Under the pieces are notes generated by a model. That model saw nothing but the letters and a program-made list of their open reading frames with translations, was not told the DNA's origin and did not search any database. A program made the position numbers and the translations under genes. Below, one piece after another: positions 12,423 to 24,576 of a DNA stretch of 64,000 nt. How positions within the stretch are numbered: the first letter of the stretch is position 1; each line of letters begins with the position of its first letter. This DNA comes from Wurfbainia villosa (lineage: Eukaryota; Streptophyta; Magnoliopsida; Zingiberales; Zingiberaceae): positions 1,405,501 to 1,469,500 of the forward strand of contig JAKLTH010000227.1 in NCBI GenBank assembly GCA_025175895.1. Reading direction: 5' to 3'.

Positions 12423-15400
12423 TCAATACAGTTTGTTGAACTCAGACATCTCTGTGGACTCTCCCAATCTAGGAAAGAAGGCATCCCTTTCGACTAAGTT
12501 CTGCAAGGAGACTGTAACTTTCACCAGAGATGCCCATACGATCGGCGAGCAACAGAAGGCGTAAGCAAAGACCGCCAACGCCCTGACAACGCCATCAGAA
12601 TACCAAGGAAATGCCATCACGAACAGCGAGCCCAACATTCCCAGCAGTACTGTGAGGACTGGCAAGGGTGGGAGCAGGAAGACATTGATTACGATTGATA
12701 GAAGAGATGCAACTCCGAGCATATAAAGCGACCAACCGAAAACTGGGTGCACGGTTCGTGGAATAAGGAAAAAGGGCACCGTGTAGGCAGCAAGTATGGA
12801 CCAAAATGCTGCTATCTTAAGTGTCGTATGCAATATTGTGATGCTTTTCTCTGTACGACGATTATAACACAACTTGGACAGGCCTGGTCGTGCCAACCGA
12901 GTGATTGCCATGATTCCAATATACATGACTGCCTGGATCAACAAGATAGGTAATTCTGAACCATACCTGCTCAAATGTACAGAAAGCATAATAATTGAGT
13001 CAGATACCGTTTTTATGTTCAGTAGCTAGAACTAGTAAATTATGTTTTTTTCCCCCAAAAAAAAAAAATTCGAGTGTTTGTTCTCGTACCCAAGATTTTC
13101 TCGACGCTGCTCGTGCCAAGAAAGACCCAATGGTAAGACAGGCCAAGACCACCAATACCAAGGTTTCAGCCATGGGGCGCTAGGAAATGTGATGACACTA
13201 TTTGGTCCGCATGGTATGCTCCATCTGAGTTTCAGATCTGTGATGTAATCAAACAAGAATTGTTCACTACAAAAATTTCTACTGTTATTACAGCTTACTT
13301 TTAAGGACACGCCGTATCAAAAAGGGTCTGATGATAGAGAACATAAATCTGACTGCATTGGTTTCTAAATGGAAGTATCATGTGATGAGGGATGGCAAAA
13401 ATTGTAATTCTGGCACTTACAGTAATATGAAGCATCCATCTGGTATCCCAAAGGAAGTCGGTAGGAACCGATGAGCTCGGTGCCATTGGAAGGTGGATGA
13501 AACATTGGCCGATCAAGCAGGTCAGAAAAATAGCCTGTAAGAAAACCCTGATCTGCACCATCTGGGTTATCACGTCCAATTTCTAACTCGTGAAGCATGT
13601 CTTGGAATACCTTCATCGAGGGCTGCAAGTCAAAAAAAGTGAATGATACTACTGTTGAAGAGAAAACCACAGTACCCTTTTTGCTACGGTGTATGCAGTT
13701 ATTAATTGCACGACAAAATTTCAAATCGCTTATATGATCCATGACTTGTTAACTATCAAACACAGATGACTGGCAGTGCTGCTTGAATATTGCAATCCTC
13801 TCAAATCATCATAATTTGTTAGATACATCATTCTTCTATTCTTGAGCTTTTTTTTCTTTTTTTGTGATAACCTATATATCTCATGCTACAATCTTAATGT
13901 TTTTAGTAGATTAAAGCAAATATCCAGGAGTAATGTACAACTTTTGTGAAGTTACAAGGTCTTGCAAGGAATGTTGGTCATATTACTTCCAGGCTTCTGT
14001 GCTAGAAGCTTAAGAAATGATTAGAAAAACTATTTATAAATTGCAGTAGAAGACACTTTCTGATAGATTGATATCCAACTCAAATAACATTTTCTTCATG
14101 ACTGAAGATGAAACTTGTTGAAGACCCAGAAAAATTTCCTGAATTCATTCCACATCTGTTATTAGCAAGATTGTAAAAGAAACTTTACAAAACTGCAATT
14201 CATGGAGGTAGCAACTAGGAAAAAAATAATAAAAAACGAAAGTCCGTGTTACATTTCTTGATATATGCAGATTAGCAAAATCTGGCCAGGAAGTTATCCT
14301 CCATTTAGATCTAAGGTCCTTACGGTATAACAATAAAATCTGTTAAAGCTGATGATCTAGTGATCAAACTAATGAGACTAAAGGTGTCAAACAGATTGGG
14401 CCGCCCACAACCTAACATGACATGGCATGGCTTGGGTCATGCACAGCACAGTTTAAGTTGACATGGGTCATGCCATGCCTAGCTAGTGGGTTCGCCGGTG
14501 TGTCAGGTTGTGGCCCTTGGACTCAGTTGTGTATGGTACAACAGTCAACACCAAACTGTGCCTAGCACAGCCTGCAGCTAATTTGGATTATTTATTTATT
14601 TATAATTTATTAATATTATTATAAATATTAAATGTGTTAAATAGTATTAAATAAAAAAACAATTTTATTAACATTTATTATTTTTAAACGTTCCATATTA
14701 CTTTTTATAATTTTAAAAATAAAAAACAATTTCAATCAATCAAATTTTACAAAAAAAAAAAATTAAATAATTTTTCTATTTTATTTTTTAAATTTTTATC
14801 ATTTTTTAATTGCAAGCCTAGGCTTAGGCTCATGTTGGGCAGGAGTTGGCCCAATAGACCTACGTCATGCTCAACCCGAGCACAACCCATTGACACCACT
14901 AAATAACACAAAAAATATTAGTTAGTGATAATAAAAAAGGCCATATGAGATTAATCTAACATCTTTTCCTTTGATAGAACACACATTTTACCATCAATGC
15001 ATATTTTAAATCTAGTGGTGGTATAAATTGGACTGAAGTATTTCAATACACCAGTGGCTTCTATTAAAGTCAATGGTACAGCTCAATAACAGGCTTGCAC
15101 CATTGAATTTTTCAATTGGATGAGACAAGACATAAGAAACTAGAATCCAATGTTTTAACAAGTTGGTCATTCCCAAGGTTTCTCAACTGCTAAATGACAT
15201 CACTGCAATGCCTCCAGAAATCAATAAGCATTGGCACGGATTAGTACGACAAAAATGATGGAAATCGTGCTGTCTGCATAAACATATTATGAAGGAAATG
15301 ATTTTTTGGTAGCATCCTACATGTCAGCTATAGTTTAAGCAATTCGTTGTAAACAGTAAGATCTCGTGTGTGGAGTACATTGCTGATAATGGTTTCAAAA

Positions 15401-17141
15401 CTCTTTAAATTGCTTCACATTGACGAATGATTCTATCTATTCTACTAGTTTGGGATGGGTTGCAGGAAAATCAAGTTAATCCTTGCAAAACTAGGAGTTT
15501 TGAGAGGTGTACCTGAAGAACAAAAAGTCCAGTATGAAAGATGCAGGGATTGATAAACACAGCACAGAACTGCCCACACTGGAAAAGTTCATCAGTGCGC
15601 TGGAGGAAAATGTTATCAGAGTCGAGCATAACAACTCGGTCATATGAAACTAAGCTCCATGCATAAAGCTTGTTCAACGTCAACTTGAATCTGGTGTTGA
15701 AATTGCCTTGGTTCTCATACGGATTCTTCAAATTCTCAACAGTAACCACCTTCACGCCATCTTCCTCTTGCCTGATCATGCCAATTAATCAGGAATAAGT
15801 ACTTGCTGAAACAATTTAATGCTCCAAGAGCACTACCAAATGCAATGCAGTTTTGCACAATTTATTCTTAAATGTTTCTGATGACAAGACTAAGTCATGT
15901 GATAAATTTGCCGAAACGAAAATCAGGTTAAACAAAAAAGTTGGAAGCTTTAGGTTGGTAAGCTCCATATATATCACATAAAATTTTGATTTAGTTCAAC
16001 AATAACTGAAATTTGTGCTGAATGGAATTTGAATTATCATGGTTGTTTTCCTCGCTCAAAGAATTCAAAATTGATATTTTAATTTGCAATTAAATCAGGT
16101 CAAAAGTTCAAAAACTTATGTCGGCCATCAAAGGAATCATGGAAGCAAATCATTAATCATGGAAGTTCAGACTGAACTAAAAATATGTACGTCAAGAAAT
16201 ATAGTGCCAGTTTGTAATTAATTGACTTGGGATTCTTCTTCGTTCGGTTCAACCTATCTTTGAATCTAGCAGTTCTCCAAGAACTGGTCAACACCGATGA
16301 AAACCTGTGGCCCCAAAAGTCGTCGTTTTGCTTTCAAAGCACCTAAAAAAATATTTAAAATGGATGTCCCGAAGAACATGGCACCACGAAGTGAGAAGAA
16401 CAGAAAACATTGGCAAAAAACCTAGAAAACCACCACACTCGTCCACCCTGCATACTAAGAAGGCCACACCGGGCAAGGACAATTTCGGTAGAAAAGTTAA
16501 ATCCATGGTTTCTAACGCTCCTTTCTCCTTCCTCCAATCACTTGATTCTATACTTCCCAGAAATAAATGACATGATTTAACAAGAGACCAGGGTCCAAAA
16601 CTCGTGTAAGATCGATAAATCAAAGACAAAAAAAAAAAATTGTAGCAATTAAACAACATCAAACGACAATTTTTTTTTTCCAAAGAGAAGCCTTTCTGTT
16701 TTGACAAAAAAAAAAACTCCAAAGAGGAAAGTTTGAGTAAATTAAACTTTCCTCTGAAGCTCGTTTCAGAAGCAAAGCCATCAATTAGATCAAAAGGTAC
16801 CGAGCCAAAAGGGAAAGTTCACCAAAAGGGGGAGATTTGAGAGGGGGTGGGAGAGAAACAAAGAAATAGAGATCTCACAATGTTTGGACCCATCGGATGG
16901 GCACGTCAACGGAGGCGATGACGACAAGATCGGCGTCGACGCCAAGTCGCGCAATAGACCTCATCATCACCCTCGTCGCCACATAGAACTCGTAATCCCT
17001 CGGAGTCCCCATGTACATCATCGCAGCGTACGCGTGCTTCCGCCTCGGCTCGGTCGTTGTGACCTCCTGGGCAGCCACAAAAGCCACCACCGGTGCCAGC
17101 AGCAGCGCCACAAGCAACCCCAGAGGCCGACCGCTCCCCAT
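12423..17141 (-). CDS. PGSIP8: GT8 family glycosyltransferase, PGSIP7/PGSIP8 type (putative glucuronosyltransferase)
   Basis: Five exons on the minus strand: 17141-16879, 15771-15513, 13622-13421, 13237-13090, 12966-12423; 471 residues, TGA stop, all junctions in frame. I chose MGSGRPLG at 17141 because the open frame extends upstream only to a non-ATG codon, and it begins a clear signal peptide (GLLVALLLAPVVAFVAA). The catalytic part holds AAMMYMGTPRDYEFYVATR, the GT8 metal-binding DxD in RVVMLDSDNIFL, CAVFINPCIFHTGLFVLQ, NPDGADQGFL and LKPWYWWSWPVLPLGLSWHE. The C-terminal exon encodes about five hydrophobic membrane segments and ends with FAYAFCC and FFPRL, as in PGSIP7/8. It is probably a Golgi membrane enzyme; the acceptor substrate is not established. 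The related PGSIP6/IPUT1, which glycosylates inositol phosphorylceramide, is less similar in these motifs. Confidence 0.93.
14383..14897. mobile_element. hAT-like MITE inside a PGSIP7/8 intron
   Basis: A 515-bp non-coding element begins GGTGTCAAAC and ends ...GGTTGACACC-type sequence (ATTGACACC), giving a short terminal inverted repeat, GGTGTCAA/TTGACACC. It is flanked by the direct repeat ACTAAA at 14377-14382 and 14898-14903. The ends are richer in GC and contain GGGCC/GGCCC-like words; the centre is almost pure AT. GGTGTCAA ends are common in small plant hAT elements, but hAT duplications are normally 8 bp and here only 6 bp match. Confidence 0.65.
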
Positions 17142-19200
17142 CTCAGCCACTTCCAATCTCCAAATACTCGGGAGAAAAAAATACAAAGCTGAAACGGAAT
17201 AAGATCAGATCTTTAGGCTACCACAGTTCGGATCTCGGCTTCAATACCCTTCCCTGAGGCTCATTCTTCAGATCTCCTCCATATCAATTGTCAACTTGGC
17301 ACATCACAGCCGCGCGCTATGTCCGGCCGGTGCAAACAACCAAAGTGAAGGCAAGCATGAGGGCAGAGGCAGATCGCCGAGAGAGGGAAGAAGCAACCAC
17401 TTCAGCCCACGAAGACGGCCAAAGAGCAGAGAGGCGAAGAAAGAGGTAGAGGAAGCGCCTAAAGAGAGTTTAGAATTAAAACGCACAGCGATGTGTGAAA
17501 TAAAAATGTACAAAAAACCCCCCGATTCTACCCATTTGCCAATGTGAGTGAGGATCTCTTGTCCCCACTTATTCACCTCCAATTGTGTGATTCGAACTGA
17601 TCCGGGTAACGGAGCAGATGGTCCGCTTCCTATTTTTCGATAAAGCAAGTTGCATCGGTTACGTTGATTCTCGCAAAGCACAGGGCGATCCACTCCACCA
17701 GGCCAGAAACAACGCTGTGTTTAGTTCGACCAATGACAGTGGAGGAAAAAGGCAAAAATAAAATTTATGATTTCTTATTTTATTTGAAATACAGAAAGGG
17801 AAATTTTTGTTTTTTTTCGATTTTTTTCCTTTTCATCTCGATCGTCCAAATAATAATAATAATAAATAAAAATTCTATTTAAATGAGCATGATATATAAT
17901 ATAAAATGAAAATAAAGTTTTCTTTGAATTACTTCCTTTTTGTAGATCTAGCTCCTTTGCAGTAAACGCAGAATAAGAAATTGTATTAGAAATTCTAATC
18001 GACGATTATGAATATCAAATTAATAAATCATAAAATGAGAGAGTTTGATTCATTGCTTTAATTGCCGGTGTGTCGTCATTTTACACGAGGATTAGAAGGT
18101 GTTTTTTTTTTTTAAATAGAAAAATAAAAATAAAAAGACAGACTTTATCCATCATTTAGTTTGAGTTATCCATCCTTCGCATTTTGCTAGTCAAATCGAG
18201 TTCATATTTTTTTTTCTTAGAAAATAATTAAAGATAGAAGACCTTGATAGGCGCGAATAAAGCCTGAAATGACTAGGCAGCATTTGAAGCTTTAGTCAAT
18301 TAAAACAAAAGAAAAAGTATTAGTGACAATTTTTCCCATGTAAAAAAATAACTTCTCATTTTCCGTAGAAAACGGTACCTAAGTAAGGTCCTTACAATAA
18401 AAAAGATTCTCCTTGATCGGCAAAGTATGCCGACCGGCACTCACTCAGAATCTAGTTTAATAAGTCAACTTGATGACTCAATTAATTAAATTCGGCAAAT
18501 TGCGGCTGCTCGCAAGTCATAAGTGGGAAAGGCCTGTCTGGAGAAGGTCAATATTTAGGCAACTAATAGTCAACGGATTACATCCGAGTGAAATCGTATT
18601 CGAGTACGGTCGATCCATTTAATTATTATTATTATCAAACAGAAAAAGAGGGGGGGAAAAAAAAAGCAGTCCATCGCAGTATTATTTTATCTCATGGAGG
18701 AGCTAATCCCCACTTGTAATCACAATTAATAGATAAATATAAGCCCAAGGGTGTAGAATCTCTCATACGTATATTCGATTAGATTCTCAATTAATGGATG
18801 GCATAAGATATTTCCTTTCCGTGAAATAGAATTTTTTGAAGTATTAATTAAACTGTCCTTGAATTTATATTAAAAAAATCATAGAATTAAATTAATTACC
18901 TAAAAAATAACGTGAATAGGACTAAGCAGGAAGGTCCATCCGCACAGGTCATATTTCCGAAAATATTGATTTTTTTTTTTTTGGTATTCTTTTATCATTT
19001 GAGTGGAAAATACGTTATGGAGTTGATTACAAGCTTACAACGTCAGTATTAATCAAGTCGATAGGACGACGAAGGGAGCACGACGAGATGATCGGAGATG
19101 TATTTATCAAAATTCGATCGAGTTCCAAGAGGAATTAAAAGAAAGAAAAAAAAGCACTTATATATTGCGAATCAGAGGAAAATTAAGCAGAGCGAACAAG
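17142..19200. other. Intergenic: PGSIP7/8 leader and promoter side, then AT-rich DNA
   Basis: 17142-17560 is likely leader and proximal promoter of the minus-strand glycosyltransferase; 17560-19200 is AT-rich with homopolymer runs and no recognised gene. The last part (about 19200-19256) would be 3' UTR of the receptor kinase. Confidence 0.4.
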
Positions 19201-19256
19201 ATCACGCAGATACTTTTTGATCACTGTCTCGATGAAAGCCGGAGGTCGGTACGTTT

Positions 19257-21839
19257 TTATCTCCCCGTGGGATGAACGAGCTGAGAGAACACGGCGGTGG
19301 TGGTCAGGCCATCGGCCTCCTCGCTAGTCTCGCTTCCGGCTACCAAGCTGTCGGCTTCGCCGGCGACTGACGCGGGTTTAACGGCACCCTCGTCTGCAAC
19401 GGGGTTCCCACTCTCAAAGCTCTCTTGCAGCTGAAGTGCAAACTCGAGGTTCCACAGCACGCTGCCCATGGAAGGCCTGTCGACTCCGTGTTCCAGGAGA
19501 CACAGCTCCGCCGTGTCTGCGAACTTCTTCAGGCACTCCGGGCTAATCTTCGCTTCGAGATGGGGATCGACGATGTCGCCGAGGACTCCTTTCTTCTGGC
19601 AGTGCAGCGCCCAATCTGCGAGGCTGACCTGCTCCCTGGGGAGGCTCGGGTTTAAGGCTGCCCTTGCGCAGAGCACCTCGAACAGAACCACTCCAAAAGA
19701 ATACACATCGGATTTGTCGGTCAATTGCTGCCGTCGGAAGTACTCTGGATCGAGGTAGCCGAAGCTTCCTTTCACCACCGTGCTGACATGGGATTGGTTC
19801 ATGGTCGGGCCGGTCTTCGACAGTCCAAAATCGGAGACCTTGGCCACCCAATTCTCGTCCAACAGAATGTTGGTGGTCTTGACGTCTCTGTGGATGATGG
19901 GGTACCTCGCACCCGTGTGCAGGTAGTGAAGCCCTCTGGCAGCTCCGATGCATATCTCTAACCTCTGCTTCCATGACAGGGGAGGCTTGTTGCTCTTGTA
20001 AAGGTGCTCCCTGAGAGTGCCATGCCCCATGTAGTCGTAAACCAAGATCATCTCCCCGTTCTCTTCGCAGAAGCCGATGAGGGAGACCAAATGCTTGTGC
20101 CTCAGCTTCGAGAGCATCTCGATCTCGGTTTGGAACTCATTCACACCTTGCTCCGAAGAAGGGTTGGATCTCTTGATGGCCACTTTAGTTCCCTCGTCGA
20201 TGATCCCTTTGTAGACTTTCCCGAATCCTCCGACTCCTATAACGAGTGACTCGTCGAAGCTCTTGGTGGCCTTCTTGATCTCTGGGAAGGAGAAGTACCT
20301 GCAGTTCGCGGCCAAGTTCGACAGATGGCTGCTCGCGGTGCTCTTGCCGGACACTGTGGAGTTTCCAGTGTAAGAGTTGCCACCGTAGAGAGGAAGCCAG
20401 TTGCCGCCGGCTGAGTCATTAACGTCCATCCTCTTCTTGCGCTGGTAGACCACGAGGCCAATGGCAAGGGCGACGCTGGCAACGACGGCTCCACCTGCGG
20501 CTCTGCTGATTATATGCAACTTATCGTCGGGTTTAGACTCGAAGCCAGGCTGGTCCGCCTCCAATTCCGCTTCTGCCAGAAGAGCAGACGGCTCGGGATT
20601 GGGACCTGCCAAGTTTCCAGCAGTGTCGCTCACCTTAAAGATCTCCAATCCGTTGAGAATGGCGTCGAAGTACTCGGGTTTGGCCGAGACAGAGGGGTGC
20701 AGTGCCACCCATATCTGATCTTCACCGGGCTGATCGGCGACGAACACCGCGTAGTCCTTGTGCATGGGGACGGCCTTCGCAGAGGTCCAACCAATGACGT
20801 CGGCTTGCTCTTGAGCGGTTCTGTTGTTGATGAAGATGTCGAACACTCTCTGGTTGACCTTGGTCATCTGGAGCTCGCAAAAGTGGAAGCGGACGATGTA
20901 GGTGAAGTTGGCGTCGATTTGGAAAATCCAAGTGAGATTGTAGTTCATGTTGACCTTCGGGTCGGGACCCATCGACCTCGCCGTCTCGTAGACGTCGGTA
21001 GGGGCGATGTAGTCCGGCGATCCCTCTGGGTATTGGAGCTTGAGCATGTCGCTTGCCGCAAAGGTGACACCCAAACCGGCGCCGTAGAGGTAAGGGGAGT
21101 CGTCGTACCAAGTTCGGCTAAGGCCGGAGTCGTTGTTCGGCGGCACGTACTGGCCTCCGACGTTGAGCCGGTACATGGTCAGCAACGCAGAGGTGCCGAC
21201 CTCCACACTTTGATCCGAGAAGCCGACTAGTTGAGCAGGTTGGTCGAAGATATCAGGCATCGATAAGACCTCGATGCCATTAACGAAGGCGAAGGAGGCG
21301 TTGTGCTTGTCGGACGGCGTGAAGGTGAGACTGATGCTTCCGTCGGACGACGTCAAGAGGGAGAATTCTTTGACGATGTAGGCCTGAGTGAGGGCCTTGG
21401 CGGTGATGTAGGCACTGAAGTTCTTGAGAAGAGTGATGCCGTCTCCGGTGGAGACGGAGAAGTAGGAGTTCTCCGGCGGGAGGTCGTTGTAGGTGGAGGG
21501 GTAGAAGTGTAGGCGCAACCAGTGACGGTCGGACTTATTGACGGCGAACCTGTAGGTAGACTCCGAAGAGAAGATACGCGCTGTCATGTATGGGACGGAG
21601 GAAGGGAGAGACGGGTCTTGAAACATAGCGGTGGCGGGGGTCGAGTCCTTTGAAGTGAGGGTGGTCCTGGAGGTGGAATCGGCCAGCCATTTGCGCCCGT
21701 CTGCATCGGAATCCTCCGAGGAGGAGCCGCAGTTGAGAAGGATTTCGTCGGAGGGCACGTAAGCTCCATCAGAGACGAAAAATGCAAAAAATAGAAGGAA
21801 AATATGTAGGAACGGGAGAAAACCGGAGGAGGAGATCAT
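19257..21839 (-). CDS. FER: FERONIA-like receptor kinase (CrRLK1L family)
   Basis: One uninterrupted frame of 860 codons; ATG at 21839, intronless as is usual for this family. Residues 1-26 form a signal peptide. The ectodomain (about 27-430) is a malectin-like pair with EILLNCGSS near the start, YMTARIF, RLHFYP, LLKNFSAY, FVNGIEVLSMPD, RTWYDDSPYLYGAG, ARSMGPDP and HKDYAVF. A single transmembrane segment lies near residues 443-466. The kinase (about 527-800) has glycine loop GVGGFGKVYKG, VAIKR, HRDVKTTNILLD, DFGLS, GSFGYLDPEY and DRPSMGSVLWNLEFALQLQE. The end, DGLTTTAVFSQLVHPTGR, resembles the FERONIA C-terminus and not that of THESEUS1 or HERK1. FERONIA-type kinases sit in the plasma membrane and perceive RALF peptides with LLG co-receptors, linking wall state to growth and immunity. 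The gene is strongly GC-rich against AT-rich flanks. Lineage-specific paralogy cannot be judged here. Confidence 0.95.
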   Translation of the reverse strand: MISSSGFLPFLHIFLLFFAFFVSDGAYVPSDEILLNCGSSSEDSDADGRKWLADSTSRTTLTSKDSTPATAMFQDPSLPSSVPYMTARIFSSESTYRFAVNKSDRHWLRLHFYPSTYNDLPPENSYFSVSTGDGITLLKNFSAYITAKALTQAYIVKEFSLLTSSDGSISLTFTPSDKHNASFAFVNGIEVLSMPDIFDQPAQLVGFSDQSVEVGTSALLTMYRLNVGGQYVPPNNDSGLSRTWYDDSPYLYGAGLGVTFAASDMLKLQYPEGSPDYIAPTDVYETARSMGPDPKVNMNYNLTWIFQIDANFTYIVRFHFCELQMTKVNQRVFDIFINNRTAQEQADVIGWTSAKAVPMHKDYAVFVADQPGEDQIWVALHPSVSAKPEYFDAILNGLEIFKVSDTAGNLAGPNPEPSALLAEAELEADQPGFESKPDDKLHIISRAAGGAVVASVALAIGLVVYQRKKRMDVNDSAGGNWLPLYGGNSYTGNSTVSGKSTASSHLSNLAANCRYFSFPEIKKATKSFDESLVIGVGGFGKVYKGIIDEGTKVAIKRSNPSSEQGVNEFQTEIEMLSKLRHKHLVSLIGFCEENGEMILVYDYMGHGTLREHLYKSNKPPLSWKQRLEICIGAARGLHYLHTGARYPIIHRDVKTTNILLDENWVAKVSDFGLSKTGPTMNQSHVSTVVKGSFGYLDPEYFRRQQLTDKSDVYSFGVVLFEVLCARAALNPSLPREQVSLADWALHCQKKGVLGDIVDPHLEAKISPECLKKFADTAELCLLEHGVDRPSMGSVLWNLEFALQLQESFESGNPVADEGAVKPASVAGEADSLVAGSETSEEADGLTTTAVFSQLVHPTGR

Positions 21840-24348
21840 GATACCGGCGGTGTTTGATTACTGACCGGGAATTCAATCGGAATGAATTGGATCAGTCCAT
21901 GGAGAAGGGAGAATGAGGGGGCAACAGAGGAGAGGAGAGAGGAACTTTTCATGAGCCTCTCTGCGTTCTCGCTCTGCCGGTGGGGACGTGGTTTGGCTGC
22001 TCCAAATCATTTGTTTGGTTGGGAAAAGAAGAAGAAGAGGAGGAGGAGGAGGCTTTGACGGGGAATGGGAGGTGGTGCGTGGCGGGAGCTGGAGGAGAAT
22101 GAAAGGCGGGAAAGTAGGTTATTATTGGCTGGTTGGTTGGCGGGAGATGATTGGACGGAAGAATGGGTCAAACTCAGAGAGGCTGACGTGTCAGTACAAT
22201 AGCTCACGAGTATTAGCATTATTTTTCTAAAAAAAAATAGAATTGACTTCAAAATAATTATATATCTGTGACATATTCGTTATCCCGTTTTAAATAATTC
22301 GTTATGCAATTCTAAATAATAAATCAACGATCTTTATTAATTTTAGTGGAATTTTGAAAGGACAGGAAAATATTGGGACGAGAATGAAAATTTTCCATTT
22401 TTTTCAAACTCTGCGAAGTTTCTCGTCGGAAGGATCAGTCGCTGCGAGATTGTGGAAGCTTTAACGAGGTTTTTCTTTCGTTTCTTCTTCCTTCTCTTCA
22501 ATTTTGTGATCTGATTGTTTTTTCTAAAATTCCGTACCTGTTCGTCGCCTTGCTGATTGCTTTTTTGATTTCTCAAGTTCTGAGTCAAATTTGCCCTAAA
22601 TCCACTTCTAACCTTGCAGCGAAAAGGAGACGATTTTATTTTTGGTTTATTCTAAAGGATGTTGGAGAGGCACAATATGGGATGTTAGGCGATATGGAAT
22701 GAGTTGTAGTGTTATTTTCATGGCTACATCGTTACGGCGATGCCCGGAAACTCTTATTTTTGATGTTTACTTGGGCGAGGATGTAAGAGAAGCAGTAGTT
22801 TAGATCAGGAGGGGAAAAAATGAACGGATCATTTTGTGGTTTCTTGGTCTATTTCCATCATTTTGTTTACGGAACGGCAATAATGATCTAATTATCGTAT
22901 GCTACTTGTAGATTGAAATCTTTGATTGGTTACTTTTCTTCAGTAACTTTTGAGTTTTCTATACTGTGTTAGCTAATATCTGCAATGATCTTTTGCCTGT
23001 TCTAATGACCGCGAATAATCATTCTGCTATCTCAATGAGCTGTGGAAATGGCTATAGCTGAAACTGTGATTTACACATTTTCAAGTTTGCTTGACAATTT
23101 TCCTCCTGCAAAGGAACTTCTCACATGAATACTTTGATTGCATTTGACAGTATTTTTAGACCAGGGTAAATTTGCTTCTCACTATGTTTATTTCTATTTG
23201 TAGTTTTTTTTTTGTTTGTTTGTTTTAATTGAAGGATCATAACATTCCATGATATTCTGCACTCTCCTTTGCATGATTTTATTTATCTGTGTTTTCTTTA
23301 GTAATAATTTTATGTTATCTTAATGGGTAAATTATACATATGGCCCTTGTATTTTACTTCCTTTATTGATCATTCGATCATTAATTCTGTTTGCCAGAGT
23401 ATTCTTGGCTCTTAAGTCATATTGCCACAAATGCCAATATCTTATATTGTAGTTTCAAGTTATCATGAATCATCATACCAATTGATTTGGTGGGTGACAA
23501 CATGTGAACATGATTTGAGAGACTGAAATGTTGTGATCTGTTAGTTCTATGGCATCGGAATGTGAAATTCATCGACTCATTTGTCACAGGAAAGGGCGAC
23601 TAAATCAGTCATTAGTCAGAAGAAATATGGGAGCATCATGGAGTTTGTGTGCGTCATTTGATTTGTTTTGATGGTGCAGTTTAGGACATCAAATTTTGAG
23701 CATTACAATACTAGCTTCTCTTCAGATATCAAATATGAAGATGTTTGACACTTCAAATTGACTTTACATGTCTAAATTATAAAAGTAGTGTTTCTACAGC
23801 TGCATTGCAGTTAGTTACAGGACATAAATTTTGAGCATTACAATACTAGCTTCTCTTCAGATATCAAATATGAAGATGTTTGACACTTCAAATTGACTTT
23901 CCATGTCTAAATTATAAAAATAGTGTTTCTACAGCTGCATTGCAGTTAGATTGTTAACTAACCCTTTTCCTTGTGGCTACTTTTGCATGTTTCTTTCGTT
24001 TCAGAGTTTCAAAATTTGTTCACTGAATAACAGATGGTTGCTCATAAAAAGTGCACATGCTTCGCTAAAAGGTCCTAGTGTTGTTGAGGAGATCTGCATT
24101 GGCCTCACACTCAAAGACTCTTTGCTGGCGGCCCGTCGAAGATGCACCACTGGAACGAGCATAGGAAACCAAGAGCTTTTTATGACATGCTGGAGAAAGG
24201 CGAAATTAGTGTTGTAGCACTGCAAATTGTTTATGTAGCTAGAACCCTAAACCCAACATTTTCAACTAGTCAGAAGTGATCTAATTCAATGCATGTGTAG
24301 ATTTCTTCTTAATCAATAATCTATTTTTTTTTAATGTTTTTATTCTCC
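21840..24348. other. FER upstream region and possible divergent non-coding transcript
   Basis: 21840-22230 is a purine/pyrimidine-skewed segment that probably holds the FER leader and promoter. From about 22340 rightwards the sequence has features of a divergent plus-strand transcription unit: a pyrimidine-rich stretch, a plausible acceptor CTTGCAG/CGAAAAGG near 22620, another at about 24004 (CGTTTCAG/AGTTTC), and an 80-codon open frame ending about 24217. None of the conceptual peptides resembles a family I know, so this is a weak suggestion. Confidence 0.25.
23685..23950. repeat. Two-copy tandem duplication, unit about 135 bp
   Basis: The unit beginning GACATCAAATTTTGAGCATT at 23685 is repeated from 23821 with only a one-base deletion and about three substitutions, ending at GCATTGCAGTTAG in both copies (about 23813 and 23949). 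It is seen directly in the sequence. Confidence 0.95.
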
Positions 24349-24364
24349 ATGTTATACAAGATCT

Positions 24365-24560
24365 GCAAAGTTGAAATCGCCTAACTAGATCCCTTCATCC
24401 GTCAGATCATGAAGAGGGAGGATAAATCACGAGACAGTGTCCATGTCTAAATATAAAATAGTGTCATCTGCCGGGAGATTTTAGACCCCTCTCCGGAATC
24501 GACCCTAGCTCATTCTGTAAGCAACCCCTGTCTTACTATCGTGTCATCCCCGTGGGGACT
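24365..24560 (-). mobile_element. tRNA-derived SINE with 16-bp target-site duplication
   Basis: The perfect direct repeat ATGTTATACAAGATCT occurs at 24349-24364 and 24561-24576 and brackets a 196-bp segment. Read on the minus strand, the segment opens with AGTCCCCACGGGGATGACAC, shows an A-box-like GACACGATAGTAAG and then a good B box, GGGTCGATTCC, spaced as in a pol III tRNA-type promoter. This combination fits a tRNA-derived SINE. The family is not identified. Confidence 0.8.
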
Positions 24561-24576
24561 ATGTTATACAAGATCT

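Noticed and set aside
12423..17141. Assignment of the glycosyltransferase to PGSIP6/IPUT1
   Set aside because: The DxD domain and multiple C-terminal membrane segments are shared, but the motif set (MMYMGTPRDYEFYVATR, HEQRRENLGY, FAYAFCC) matches PGSIP7/8 better.
20514..21230. 238-codon open frame on the plus strand
   Set aside because: It is antisense to the FERONIA-like gene; GC-rich codon bias of the real gene creates open frames on the other strand, and the peptide has no family motif.
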